Below are positions 16,772 through 27,144 of a stretch of DNA of 64,000 bases, piece after piece (positions within the stretch are counted from its first letter, which is position 1; each line of letters opens with the position of its first letter). The position numbers were made by a program, and so were the translations under genes. The notes under the pieces were generated by a model. That model made no database searches. It saw nothing but the letters and a program-made list of their open reading frames with translations, and had not been told where the DNA came from. Origin of the DNA: Paraclostridium bifermentans (GTDB lineage Bacteria > Bacillota > Clostridia > Peptostreptococcales > Peptostreptococcaceae); the NCBI RefSeq assembly GCF_019916025.1, contig NZ_CP079737.1, forward strand, positions 682,001 to 746,000, given 5' to 3'.

Positions 16772-17902
16772 ATGTTAGGACTATATATACATGTGCCGTT
16801 TTGCGCGCAAAAATGTTATTACTGTGATTTTAACTCGTATAAAATTAATAGTAATCAAAAGAAAGAATATCTAATAAATATAGAAAGAGAAATGAAATTT
16901 TATAAAGGTGAATTTAAGGACAAGTGTTTTGATACAGTATTCTTTGGAGGAGGAACTCCAAGCATTTTAACTGTAGATGAACTGAAAGAACTTGTTAATA
17001 ATATAAATGAGAATTTTAATATAAAAAAAGACGCAGAAATAACTATTGAATGTAATCCAGGAACAATAAATAGAGAAAAGCTTGAAGCTATGAAAAAAAT
17101 GGGTATAAATAGATTGAGTATAGGGCTTCAAACTACTCAAAATTATCATTTAAAATCTATAGGAAGAATACATACATATGAAGAATTTGAGAAAAACTAT
17201 TACGATGCATTAGATATAGGATTTAAAAATATAAATATAGATTTAATGTATGCGCTTCCAAACCAAAAAACTCAAGAATGGAAAGATACATTGGATAAAA
17301 TTATAAAGTTAAATCCGTCACACATATCTGCGTATTCACTTATATTAGAAGAGGGAACGAAGTTATATGATATGTATCAAAATAAAGAATTTGAATTACT
17401 AGATGAAGATACAGATATAAATATGTATAACTATACAATCGATACTTTAAAAAGACATGGATATAACCAGTATGAAATATCTAATTATTCAAAAGAAGAT
17501 TTAGAGTGTAAACATAATATTATATATTGGAAGTGTGACAACTATTTAGGGTTAGGTCCAGGAGCGTCAGGATTTATAGGGGATAGTAGATATTCAAATA
17601 TAGAAGACATATGTGAATACAATAAGTGTATTATGCAAAATATAAGGCCTGTTAGTGAAGAAATAGAATTAACGAAAAAAGATAAGATAGAGGAATTTAT
17701 ATTTATGGGACTTAGAATGAATGAAGGCATAAATATAGATGTATTTAAAGAAAGATTTGATACAGATTTTTATGATATATATCAAGAAGTCATGGATAAG
17801 CTTATAAAAAGAGAGCTTGTTAGATTTGACGGAAAAAACATTTCTCTTACTCAAAAAGGAAGAGAAATTTCTAATAGTGTGTTCATAGAATTTTTAAATT
17901 AA
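16772..17902 (+). CDS. hemW: Radical SAM heme chaperone HemW
   Basis: 376 residues. Radical SAM motif CAQKCYYC (Cys 11, 15, 18: CxxxCxxC). The single remaining residue pattern and ~380 length fit HemW rather than true coproporphyrinogen dehydrogenase HemN, which is longer. Also seen: FFGGGTPS, IECNPGT, RLSIGLQT and the C-terminal HemN_C winged domain. It inserts heme into target proteins in the families studied. Located directly upstream of hrcA, as in Bacillus. RBS AAGGAG. Confidence 0.93.
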   Translation: MLGLYIHVPFCAQKCYYCDFNSYKINSNQKKEYLINIEREMKFYKGEFKDKCFDTVFFGGGTPSILTVDELKELVNNINENFNIKKDAEITIECNPGTINREKLEAMKKMGINRLSIGLQTTQNYHLKSIGRIHTYEEFEKNYYDALDIGFKNINIDLMYALPNQKTQEWKDTLDKIIKLNPSHISAYSLILEEGTKLYDMYQNKEFELLDEDTDINMYNYTIDTLKRHGYNQYEISNYSKEDLECKHNIIYWKCDNYLGLGPGASGFIGDSRYSNIEDICEYNKCIMQNIRPVSEEIELTKKDKIEEFIFMGLRMNEGINIDVFKERFDTDFYDIYQEVMDKLIKRELVRFDGKNISLTQKGREISNSVFIEFLN

Positions 17903-17912
17903 TCAAAAAGTG

Positions 17913-17941
17913 TTGACAAAGCAAATTTAAAGTGATATAAA
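17913..17941 (+). promoter_or_regulatory. Heat-shock operon promoter (sigma-A type)
   Basis: Perfect -35 TTGACA (17913-17918), 17 bp, then TATAAA (17936-17941). Transcription would begin just before or inside the CIRCE operator. Confidence 0.9.
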
Positions 17942-17955
17942 ATATATATAATCTT

Positions 17956-17982
17956 TTAGCACTCCAACTAAATGAGTGCTAA
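17956..17982 (+). promoter_or_regulatory. CIRCE operator bound by HrcA
   Basis: TTAGCACTC (17956-17964), nine spacer bases, GAGTGCTAA (17974-17982): an exact match to the CIRCE consensus. It represses the hrcA-grpE-dnaK-dnaJ operon until heat titrates HrcA/GroEL. Confidence 0.98.
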
Positions 17983-18005
17983 CAAAAGAGGAGGCTTTGG
18001 ATTAT

Positions 18006-19025
18006 ATGGAATTAAATGAAAGAAAACTAAATATCCTTAAAGCTATTGTTAAAGATTATATAGAAACTGCAGAAGCTGTAGGGTCTAGAACTCTTTCTAA
18101 AAAGTATGAGCTAGGAGTTAGTGCAGCTACTATAAGAAATGAAATGGCTGACCTAGAAGAATTAGGATATTTGATTCAACCTCATACCTCCTCAGGGAGA
18201 ATTCCTTCAGAAAAAGGATATAAGTTATATGTTGATTCTTTAATGAGTACATGTGAATTAAATGATATTGAAAAGCATTTAATAGAAGAGTCAATAAACC
18301 AAAACATGAATTATATGAAAGATTTGATACATGAAACATCTAAGTTGATATCTAGGCTAACTAATTACACAACTATAGCTGTTACTAAAAATACATCAAA
18401 TATTCAAGTTATAAAACATGTTCAATTGGTTGGATTAGATGAAAAAAGTATGGTTTTAATAATAGTTACAGAAAAAGGTGAAATAAAAAATACTATTATA
18501 TCAACCAATATACAGATTGATCAATCTAAACTTAATTTAATTTCTGATAATCTTACTAAGAAGCTTTCAGGAAAAAATATAACTGAAATTGATGAAGATT
18601 TTCTAAACTATATAAAATATGAAATAACAGAAAACTCTTTATTTATTGATAAGCTTATTGATGCACTAAACTTCGATTTTGAAGAAAGCAACACAGCGAT
18701 ATCTTTAAGCGGGGCAACTAATATATTCAATTTTCCAGAATTTAGTGATGTTGTTAGAGCTAAAACATTTCTAAATATGCTGGAAGAGAAAGAAAATATA
18801 TCGAGTATGCTTAAATCTAAAGGAATACAAAAAGAAAACCTAAATATAATTATCGGAAGCGATAATGAATGTGAGGTAGCTCAAGATTGTAGTATTATAA
18901 CTGCAACTTACAATATAGATAAAAATGTAGTAGGTAAAATAAGCTTGATAGGTCCAACAAGAATGGATTATTCAAAAGTATACTCTATATTAAATTACAT
19001 GGGACTACTACTAAACAAAAAATAG
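18006..19025 (+). CDS. hrcA: Heat-inducible transcription repressor HrcA
   Basis: 339 residues from the ATG at 18006 (AGGAGG 11 bases upstream). A longer frame from a GTG inside the CIRCE half-site is not credible. N-terminal winged helix (ELNERKLNILKAIVKDYIETAEAVGSRTLSKKYELGVSAATIRNEM pattern, cited in part), then the GAF-like dimer domain with GATNIFNFPEF and the C-terminal IIGSDNE...IGPTRMDYSKV block. It represses its own operon through CIRCE. Confidence 0.97.
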   Translation: MELNERKLNILKAIVKDYIETAEAVGSRTLSKKYELGVSAATIRNEMADLEELGYLIQPHTSSGRIPSEKGYKLYVDSLMSTCELNDIEKHLIEESINQNMNYMKDLIHETSKLISRLTNYTTIAVTKNTSNIQVIKHVQLVGLDEKSMVLIIVTEKGEIKNTIISTNIQIDQSKLNLISDNLTKKLSGKNITEIDEDFLNYIKYEITENSLFIDKLIDALNFDFEESNTAISLSGATNIFNFPEFSDVVRAKTFLNMLEEKENISSMLKSKGIQKENLNIIIGSDNECEVAQDCSIITATYNIDKNVVGKISLIGPTRMDYSKVYSILNYMGLLLNKK

Positions 19026-19040
19026 TTAGGGGTGTAAGTT

Positions 19041-19595
19041 TTGGAAAACAATATACAAGAAGAATTACAAGAAGATATAAAAGATAATGCATCAGAGGAA
19101 GTAGAAGAAGTTATCGAAGAAGCTATAGAAGAGGCTACTGAAGCTAAAGAAGTAGATGAAGCTGATGAGAAGGATAGCAAGATAGAAGAACTTACAGATA
19201 CTCTTCAAAGACTTCAAGCAGAGTACGCAAACTATAGAAGAAGAACTCAACAAGAGAAAGAAACTATGGGTGTATTTGCTAATGAAAAAATATTAAATGA
19301 ATTAATACCTGTTATGGATAACATGGAAAGAGCTATGGATGCTTGTACAGATAAAGAAGATAACATGTATAAAGGCATAGATATGGTGCAAAAACAATTA
19401 AAAGCTACATTTGAAAAATTCGGACTAGAAGAAATAGAAGCTGAAGGTCAAGAATTTGATCCAAACCTACACTTAGCAGTTATGCAAGAATCAGTAGATG
19501 GAACACCAGCAAACCAAGTGGTTATGGTTTTACAAAAAGGGTATAAATTAAGTACAAAGGTGCTAAGACCATCAATGGTTAAAGTATCTTGCTAA
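19041..19595 (+). CDS. grpE: Nucleotide exchange factor GrpE
   Basis: 184 residues, TTG start with AGGGGTG upstream. Long acidic, Glu-rich coiled-coil N terminus, the ADYRRR-like block QAEYANYRRRTQQEKE, and the C-terminal beta domain with GMVQKQLKATFEKFGLEEI and VLQKGYKLSTKVLRPSMVKVS. It releases ADP from DnaK. Second gene of the CIRCE operon, 15 bp after hrcA. Confidence 0.97.
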   Translation: MENNIQEELQEDIKDNASEEVEEVIEEAIEEATEAKEVDEADEKDSKIEELTDTLQRLQAEYANYRRRTQQEKETMGVFANEKILNELIPVMDNMERAMDACTDKEDNMYKGIDMVQKQLKATFEKFGLEEIEAEGQEFDPNLHLAVMQESVDGTPANQVVMVLQKGYKLSTKVLRPSMVKVSC

Positions 19596-19641
19596 CATAG
19601 AATAAAAAAATAAAATTGAATTAATATCAATTAACATATAA

Positions 19642-21501
<1,860 letters not shown>

Positions 21502-21549
21502 TATTTGAAAATCAACGTTACTTGTATATAATAAATATATAAAATTAAT

Positions 21550-21577
21550 AATAGCTTGTAGACGTCTACAAGCTATT
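21550..21577. other. Perfect 28-bp palindrome between dnaK and dnaJ
   Basis: Self-complementary over 14 + 14 bases centred at 21563/21564 (AATAGCTTGTAGAC and its complement). No T tract follows, so it is not a strong terminator. In RNA it forms a stable hairpin 28 bases before the dnaJ start, and could cap the dnaK message or lower dnaJ output. Confidence 0.8.
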
Positions 21578-21605
21578 GTTATGTAATACGAAGGTGGTGG
21601 CAAGC

Positions 21606-22757
21606 GTGGCTAAAAGAGACTATTATGAAGTATTAGGTGTCGACAAAGGTGCTGATGCACAAACGTTAAAAAAAGCATACAGAAAACTTGCAATGAAATA
21701 TCATCCAGATAGAAACCCAGATGATAAAGAAGCAGAAGCAAAGTTTAAAGAAGTAAACGAAGCATATGAAGTATTATCAGATGATACAAAGAGATCTAAT
21801 TATGATCAATTTGGTCATGATGGTGTAAACGGAGGCTTCGGAGGACAAGGCGGATTTGGAGGCTTTAACGGTGGAGCTGGAGGCTTTGAAGATATATTCG
21901 GAGATATATTTGGTGATATGTTCGGAGGCGGTTTTGGCGGAGGAAGACCTAGAAGAAGAGGTCCTGAACGTGGAGCTGACATAAAACAAACTGTAACTAT
22001 CACATTTGAAGAAGCTGCATTTGGAGTTAAAAAATCTATAAAGATAAATAGAACTGAAGAGTGTAGTGAATGTCACGGAAGCGGCGCAAAAGATGGAACA
22101 TCTAAAAAAACTTGTCCAACATGTAACGGTTCTGGAGAGGTTAGAACAGCTCAAAGAACACCATTTGGAAATATAATGAGTACTAGAACTTGTTCTACAT
22201 GTAACGGAGAAGGAGAAGTTTTAGAATCACCATGTCCTAAATGTAGTGGAAATGGAAAGATTAGAAAAACTAAAACTATAGAAGTTGATATACCAGCAGG
22301 TATAGATAATGATCAAATAATTAAGTTAAGTGGTCAAGGTGACTTAGGATCAAAAGGTGGACCTAGGGGAGACTTATATATAATAGTAAATGTTAAGCCT
22401 CATACATTATTTACAAGAGATGGATATGATGTATACTTTGAATTACCTATAACATTTGTTCAAGCTGCACTTGGAGACGAAATAGAAGTTCCTACTTTAG
22501 ATGGTAAAGTAATGTATAATGTTCCAGCAGGAACTCAAACAGGAACAGTATTTAGATTAAGAGAAAAAGGTATATCAAAAATGAGAGGGAATGCAAGAGG
22601 TGATCAATATGTTAAGGTTACAGTTGAAATTCCTAAAAAATTAAATGATAATCAAAAAGAACTTCTAAAAGCATTTGCGGAGTCTTGTGGAGATGAAGTT
22701 CATGAAAAAAAGAAGACTTTCGGACAAAAGATAGAAGACTTTTTTAAAGGAAAATAA
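21606..22757 (+). CDS. dnaJ: Chaperone protein DnaJ (Hsp40)
   Basis: 383 residues from GTG 21606 (AAGGTGGTGG upstream), since the family starts at the [10 protein letters not shown] sequence; an ATG 30 bases earlier only adds unrelated residues. J domain with [12 protein letters not shown] (the HPD motif), a Gly/Phe-rich linker (~75-115), four zinc-finger repeats [32 protein letters not shown], then the client-binding domains. Last gene of the CIRCE operon. Confidence 0.98.
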   Translation: MAKRDYYEVLGVDKGADAQTLKKAYRKLAMKYHPDRNPDDKEAEAKFKEVNEAYEVLSDDTKRSNYDQFGHDGVNGGFGGQGGFGGFNGGAGGFEDIFGDIFGDMFGGGFGGGRPRRRGPERGADIKQTVTITFEEAAFGVKKSIKINRTEECSECHGSGAKDGTSKKTCPTCNGSGEVRTAQRTPFGNIMSTRTCSTCNGEGEVLESPCPKCSGNGKIRKTKTIEVDIPAGIDNDQIIKLSGQGDLGSKGGPRGDLYIIVNVKPHTLFTRDGYDVYFELPITFVQAALGDEIEVPTLDGKVMYNVPAGTQTGTVFRLREKGISKMRGNARGDQYVKVTVEIPKKLNDNQKELLKAFAESCGDEVHEKKKTFGQKIEDFFKGK

Positions 22758-22767
22758 AAGTATAAGA

Positions 22768-22800
22768 TAAAATGAACTCTAATTAGAGTTCATTTTTTGA
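22768..22800 (+). terminator. Terminator of the heat-shock operon
   Basis: AAATGAACTCTA / TAGAGTTCATTT stem followed by T residues. Confidence 0.9.
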
Positions 22801-22913
22801 TGTATAAAAAAACTCTATACAGATAAACAGATTTTATTGAAAATATCTATAAAGTGAAGAGTTAGTTGACTATACTATTTTGTTTATATAACATTTAAAG
22901 AGGGGGGATTTTT

Positions 22914-24104
22914 ATGAAAAAATTATTTGATAGCTTAATATTCAAACTCATATTAGCTGTCTTTTTAGGTCTGTTAATTGGACTTTATTCACCAAAATCT
23001 TTTATGAATGTTATAGTAACATTAAAGTATATTTTAGGTCAGATAATTTTCTTTGCAGTTCCTTTAATAATAATAGGATTTATAGCTCCATCTGTTGCAA
23101 AACTTAAAAGCAATGCTTCTAAACTCTTAGGGTATGCTATAACTTTTGCTTACATATCTTCTATCGGAGCAGCTACATTTTCTGCTATTTTCGGATATAT
23201 GTTAATTCCAAAATTATCAATACAATCAACTACAGACACTTTAAGAGAATTACCAGCTCTTATATTTCAGTTAGACATTCCTCAAATTATGACGGTTATG
23301 AGTGCTTTATTTTTATCAATAATCTTAGGGCTTGCAACTGCTTGGACAAAGGCAGATTTATTTGAAAAACTACTAGATCAATTTCAAGATATAGTTCTTA
23401 GTTTGGTAAAAAAAATAGTAATTCCATTGCTTCCAATTTTTATTGCAACTACATTTGCAACATTAGCTTATGAAGGATCTATAACAAATCAATTACCAGT
23501 ATTTATAAAAGTAATCATTATAGTTCTTATAGGGCATTTTATATGGCTTGCATTTTTATATGCTTTAAGTGGGTTTATGTCGGGGAAAAATCCTATGGAA
23601 GTATTAAAACACTATGGACCTGCATACTTAACAGCTGTAGGAAGTATGTCTTCAGCGGCAACTTTGCCTGTTTCAATTGAATGTGCGAAAAAATCCAAAG
23701 TTTTAAGAAAAGATATTTCAAACTTCTCAATACCATTATTTTCAAATATACATTTATGTGGATCAGTTTTAACAGAAGTATTTTTCGTTATGGTAGTTTC
23801 ACAAATTCTTTATGGTAAGTTGCCAGATGTATCATCTATGATATTATTCATAGTTTTACTAGGTATATTTGCTATAGGTGCTCCAGGAGTTCCAGGCGGA
23901 ACAGTTATGGCATCACTTGGATTAATAACTAGTGTATTAGGATTTAATGAGACAGGAACGGCTCTTATTTTAACCATATTTGCGCTTCAAGATAGTTTTG
24001 GAACAGCGTGTAATGTAACTGCTGATGGAGCGTTAACGCTTATGCTTACAGGCGTAGCAAATAAGAAAAATATAAAAGAAGAAAGTGAAGAAAAATCAAT
24101 ATAA
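22914..24104 (+). CDS. Dicarboxylate/amino acid:cation symporter (DAACS family)
   Basis: 396 residues, RBS AGAGGGGGG. Eight transmembrane helices and two re-entrant hairpins as in GltP-type transporters: the HP1-like SMSSAATLPVSIECAKK, the helix 7 region SNIHLCGSV, the HP2 tip GVPGGTVMASLG and the helix 8 motif DSFGTACNVTADG. It imports an acidic or neutral amino acid or dicarboxylate with Na+ or H+. It is a distant paralogue of the selenocysteine candidate 190 bp downstream, and has Thr where that protein has the UGA codon. It has its own terminator. Confidence 0.88.
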   Translation: MKKLFDSLIFKLILAVFLGLLIGLYSPKSFMNVIVTLKYILGQIIFFAVPLIIIGFIAPSVAKLKSNASKLLGYAITFAYISSIGAATFSAIFGYMLIPKLSIQSTTDTLRELPALIFQLDIPQIMTVMSALFLSIILGLATAWTKADLFEKLLDQFQDIVLSLVKKIVIPLLPIFIATTFATLAYEGSITNQLPVFIKVIIIVLIGHFIWLAFLYALSGFMSGKNPMEVLKHYGPAYLTAVGSMSSAATLPVSIECAKKSKVLRKDISNFSIPLFSNIHLCGSVLTEVFFVMVVSQILYGKLPDVSSMILFIVLLGIFAIGAPGVPGGTVMASLGLITSVLGFNETGTALILTIFALQDSFGTACNVTADGALTLMLTGVANKKNIKEESEEKSI

Positions 24105-24111
24105 GATTAAT

Positions 24112-24152
24112 ATATAAGGCTATGGATATTAAGTTCATAGCCTTATTTTTAT
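24112..24152 (+). terminator. Terminator after the first DAACS gene
   Basis: ATAAGGCTATG (24114-24124), CATAGCCTTAT (24136-24146), then T residues. Confidence 0.88.
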
Positions 24153-24218
24153 ATTGTTTTTCGATATATAGTTAAAAACTATAAAATATATGTAAAATAT
24201 TGTAAAAAACTATACTCG

Positions 24219-24247
24219 TTGACTTTAAAAATTATTTTGAATACAAT
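24219..24247 (+). promoter_or_regulatory. Promoter of the Sec-symporter gene
   Basis: TTGACT (24219-24224) and TACAAT (24242-24247) separated by 17 bp, 48 bases before the ATG. Confidence 0.72.
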
Positions 24248-24295
24248 GTTCTTCGGGAGCGACAAATATACTCATATCAGGAAAGGGGTTTACAC

Positions 24296-25564
24296 ATGAA
24301 AGACTTTTTAAAAACGTATAAGTCTTCATTTGTGTTACTAGGTTGTACAATAATTGGAGCCATAGTAGGACTTATACTAGGGCCAAAAGCTACAGTTCTT
24401 AAACCATTTGGAGATTTATTCATCAATTTAATCATGATGATAGTAGTCCCACTTGTGTTCTTCAGCGTTGCATCGGGGGTTGCAAACGTCAATAGCATGC
24501 AAAGATTCGGGAAAATAATGAAAAATGTAATTATTGTTTTCACATTAACTACATTAGTAATGGCAGTCGTAGGTATTATAGGTACTATAATTTTCAATCC
24601 ATCAAAAGGAATCGATATTCACTCAGTAAAAGAAATGATGGTTGCACCAGACCAAGAAAAATTAGCATCAAAAGGAAATTTACTAACTCAAATAGTAAAT
24701 TCAGTTACAGTTTCTGATTTTAGTGAATTGTTCTCAAGCGGTAACTTATTACAATTAGTAGTATTTGCAGTACTAATAGGAAGTTCAATTGCCGTTTTAG
24801 GAGAAAAAGCAAAAACTATAAAGAACATACTTAATGAAGGAACAAATGTAATATTAAATGTAGTAGGAATTATAATGAAGTTGGGGCCTATAGGTTTAGG
24901 ATGTTATACAGCATCGATTATAGGTGAACTAGGTCAGGAAATAATAGCAGGTTACATAAGAGTATTTTTAACTTATTGTGTATTAGCTGCAATATATTTT
25001 GCAGTATGTTATACATTATATGCATACTTATCAGGTGGTAAAAAAGGAGTTAAGAAATTCTATGAAAACTCTATAAGTCCAATAGCTACAGCTCTTGCGA
25101 CATCATCAAGCTCTGCTTGTATACCATCTAACTTAGAAGCAAGTAAAAAAATAGGGGTACCAGATGATATAGCTGAAACAGTTATACCTTTAGGGATTAA
25201 TATACATAAAGATGGTTCGGTATTATCCGTTATAGTAAAAGTTGCATTTTTAACTGGAATACTAGGTGGAAATATGGCAGACCCATCGAACATACTAAAC
25301 TTATTAGTTACAGTACTTGTTGTTGGAGTATTTATGGCTCCTGTAGCAGGTGGCTGACTTATAGGTGAGATGCTCGTGGTAAGCATCTTCGGATTCCCTG
25401 TTGAAGCAATTCCTTTATTAACAGTAATAACTACAATAACAGATATACCTAACACTGTACTTAACACAACTGGAAATACAGTAAGTTCTATGCTAGTTGC
25501 AAGACTAGTTGAAGGTAAGAATTGGTTAAAAGAAGAAGTTGAAACTTTTAAAAAGGCAAGCTAA
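24296..25564 (+). CDS. DAACS symporter with a predicted selenocysteine (UGA codon 354)
   Basis: Read through one in-frame TGA at 25355-25357, the gene encodes 422 residues, the normal length for the family. The part before the TGA (353 residues) holds helices 1-7 and HP1 (TSSSSACIPSNLEASKK) plus the PLGINIHKDGSV motif. The part after it holds the rest of HP2 and helix 8 with DIPNTVLNTTGNTVSSMLV. Neither part would work alone. The TGA falls in the HP2 tip, VAGG-U-LIGE, where the paralogue upstream has VPGG-T. A hairpin with SECIS spacing begins 9 bases after the TGA. The window also holds selB and tRNA-Sec. Selenocysteine is the best reading; a nonsense mutation or sequencing error are the alternatives. 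A promoter and a terminator frame it as a single-gene unit. Confidence 0.82.
25358..25389 (+). promoter_or_regulatory. Putative bacterial SECIS element
   Basis: Directly after the TGA. Stem GAGATGCT (25367-25374) pairs with AGCATCTT (25382-25389), seven Watson-Crick pairs plus one G-U. The loop CGTGGTA (25375-25381) has G as its second base. The loop starts 17 nt after the TGA, inside the spacing known for bacterial SECIS hairpins. The stem forces codons CTC and GTG that are rare in this AT-rich DNA. Confidence 0.75.
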
Positions 25565-25568
25565 CAGG

Positions 25569-25608
25569 AAAAAGTAGTAATCTTAGGTTAAGATTACTAC
25601 TTTTTTTA
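25569..25608 (+). terminator. Terminator after the Sec-symporter gene
   Basis: AAAAAGTAGTAATCTTA, loop GGT, TAAGATTACTACTTTTT plus more T. Confidence 0.93.
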
Positions 25609-25698
25609 CGATTAAGACTCTATTTTAGTATGAACAACTTTCAAGCCTTAAACATAATATATAGTATTCTTTAAAATTATTATGAGGTGGGAGGGTTT

Positions 25699-26172
25699 AT
25701 GAGTAAATTTAATTTTATGATAGATGGAAAACATATAACGAATGAAGAAGAACTTCATCAGTTTATACTAGATAAAATAAATTTTGATAAGGAAGAACTT
25801 GTATTAGATGATAGCTATAGGGGTAGAAAGAAAAAGAAACCAGAATGCAAGCCTCATGGACCAAGACCTGTTTGTCTTAAGTTAATGTTCCCGTATAAGG
25901 TTGAGGTTATGTGCGGTTGTAAGCAAATGATATTTGGAATATTAGTAGATGAGCACGGCCACCCTATAAAGAATCCTCTTATTGAATTTGAACTATCTGA
26001 TTACAGCATAGGAAATCTTAGCTTTAGTCCAGCTCTTAGTTTTGGAGATGGGTGTTTTTGCACAACATTTGTAGGGGAAAGGGTAGGTTGCGGATTTTTA
26101 AAAATGTGTTGTAAGGGAACTGATTTAGATAGAGTTATACCTGTAGAAGTTACCCCTAATTGTGGATGTTAG
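25699..26172 (+). CDS. Cysteine-rich protein of unknown function
   Basis: 157 residues from ATG 25699 (GGGAGG 4 bases upstream; a GTG four codons earlier overlaps that site). Thirteen or so Cys are clustered in the second two thirds: PECKP, RPVCLK, MCGCKQ, GCFCTT, GCGFLKMCCKG and a terminal NCGC. The basic stretch RGRKKKKPECKPHGPRP is at residues ~42-58. No signal peptide. I do not recognise the family. The pattern could fit a spore coat or exosporium cross-linking protein, or a metal-binding protein; both are guesses. Monocistronic with its own terminator. Confidence 0.75.
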   Translation: MSKFNFMIDGKHITNEEELHQFILDKINFDKEELVLDDSYRGRKKKKPECKPHGPRPVCLKLMFPYKVEVMCGCKQMIFGILVDEHGHPIKNPLIEFELSDYSIGNLSFSPALSFGDGCFCTTFVGERVGCGFLKMCCKGTDLDRVIPVEVTPNCGC

Positions 26173-26205
26173 AGAAGAGTACTTTTAAGCTCTTCTCTAT
26201 TTTTA
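26171..26205 (+). terminator. Terminator after the Cys-rich gene
   Basis: AGAGAAGAG / CTCTTCTCT stem overlapping the stop codon, followed by ATTTTT. Confidence 0.85.
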
Positions 26206-26299
26206 CTTTAAATAGGACAAGCTAAGTTAGATTCAAAATTTAACTAAATCCATATTATTTTTAATTAAAATAGAGTATTATATAAAAAGAGGTGAAGAC

Positions 26300-27007
26300 A
26301 TGAAACAATATAAACATTTAATATTTGACTTAGATGATACTTTGTTAGACTTTCAAGATAACGAAAGAAACTCTTTAAAGGTTATTTTTAAAAAGTATAA
26401 TATTCCTTTTGATGAAAAATCATTTAATCAGTATAAGTCTATAAATAGAGGATTTTGGAGTCAGATAGAACAAGGAACTATAGAAAAAGAAGAGGCACTA
26501 ACTAAAAGATTCGAAGAATTTTTTGCTTTGTATGGATATGATGTTAAAGGTGAAATAGTAGAAAAAGAATATCAAAATTGCTTAACTAAAGGACATAAAA
26601 CAATTCCTAAAGCTATGGAAACTTTAATGGAATTAAAAAATAGAGGATACAAGATATTTGCAGGAACAAATGGTATAGGAAAGACTCAAAAACAAAGACT
26701 TAAAGATTCTAAAATGGTGTATTTATTTGATGATATATTTATTTCAGAAGAAATGGGAGTTGAAAAGCCAAACTCTAAGTTTTTCGAAATAATTTTTGAT
26801 AAGTACGATTTTATGAAAAAAGAAAATACTCTTATGATAGGGGATAGTTTAGCTTCTGATATAAAGGGTTCTAATAATTTTGGTATTGACTGTGTATGGT
26901 TTAATCCTTTAGATAAAAAATCTAACGATATAAAGCCTACATACGAAATTTCTGATATATCTGAACTATTATCAATGTTAAATAAAGAAGCTAGTTTAGC
27001 TGTTTAA
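26300..27007 (+). CDS. HAD-superfamily nucleotidase, YjjG/YfnB type
   Basis: 235 residues. HAD motif I DLDDTLLDF (nucleophile Asp and general acid Asp), motif II AGTNG, motif III Lys in EEMGVEKPNSKFFE and motif IV MIGDSLASDIKGS. The cap is C1 type. Close to YjjG/YfnB enzymes, which dephosphorylate non-canonical pyrimidine nucleotides (house-cleaning). The substrate is inferred from family only. Single-gene unit, RBS AGAGGTGA. Confidence 0.87.
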   Translation: MKQYKHLIFDLDDTLLDFQDNERNSLKVIFKKYNIPFDEKSFNQYKSINRGFWSQIEQGTIEKEEALTKRFEEFFALYGYDVKGEIVEKEYQNCLTKGHKTIPKAMETLMELKNRGYKIFAGTNGIGKTQKQRLKDSKMVYLFDDIFISEEMGVEKPNSKFFEIIFDKYDFMKKENTLMIGDSLASDIKGSNNFGIDCVWFNPLDKKSNDIKPTYEISDISELLSMLNKEASLAV

Positions 27008-27048
27008 TAGTATAAGTAAAAATTTTAATTTTAAAATTTCAAATGCAA

Positions 27049-27087
27049 TAAAAAACGGTATAGGAGAAATCCTATGCCTTTTTTTAT
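27049..27087 (+). terminator. Terminator after the HAD gene
   Basis: GGTATAGGA, loop GAAA, TCCTATGCC followed by seven T. Confidence 0.9.
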
Positions 27088-27144
27088 TCACTAAGCAAAG
27101 TTTTTATGCATAGTATACAGCAAAATGTTTTTTAGGAGGAGTAT

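Noticed and set aside
17976-18005. GTG start of hrcA inside the CIRCE element
   Set aside because: The GTG is part of the operator half-site; the AGGAGG lies downstream of it and serves ATG 18006.
25370-25564. A separate 64-residue gene starting at ATG 25370
   Set aside because: It is in frame with the upstream symporter, has no ribosome site and encodes only the end of the DAACS fold. It is the part after the UGA codon.
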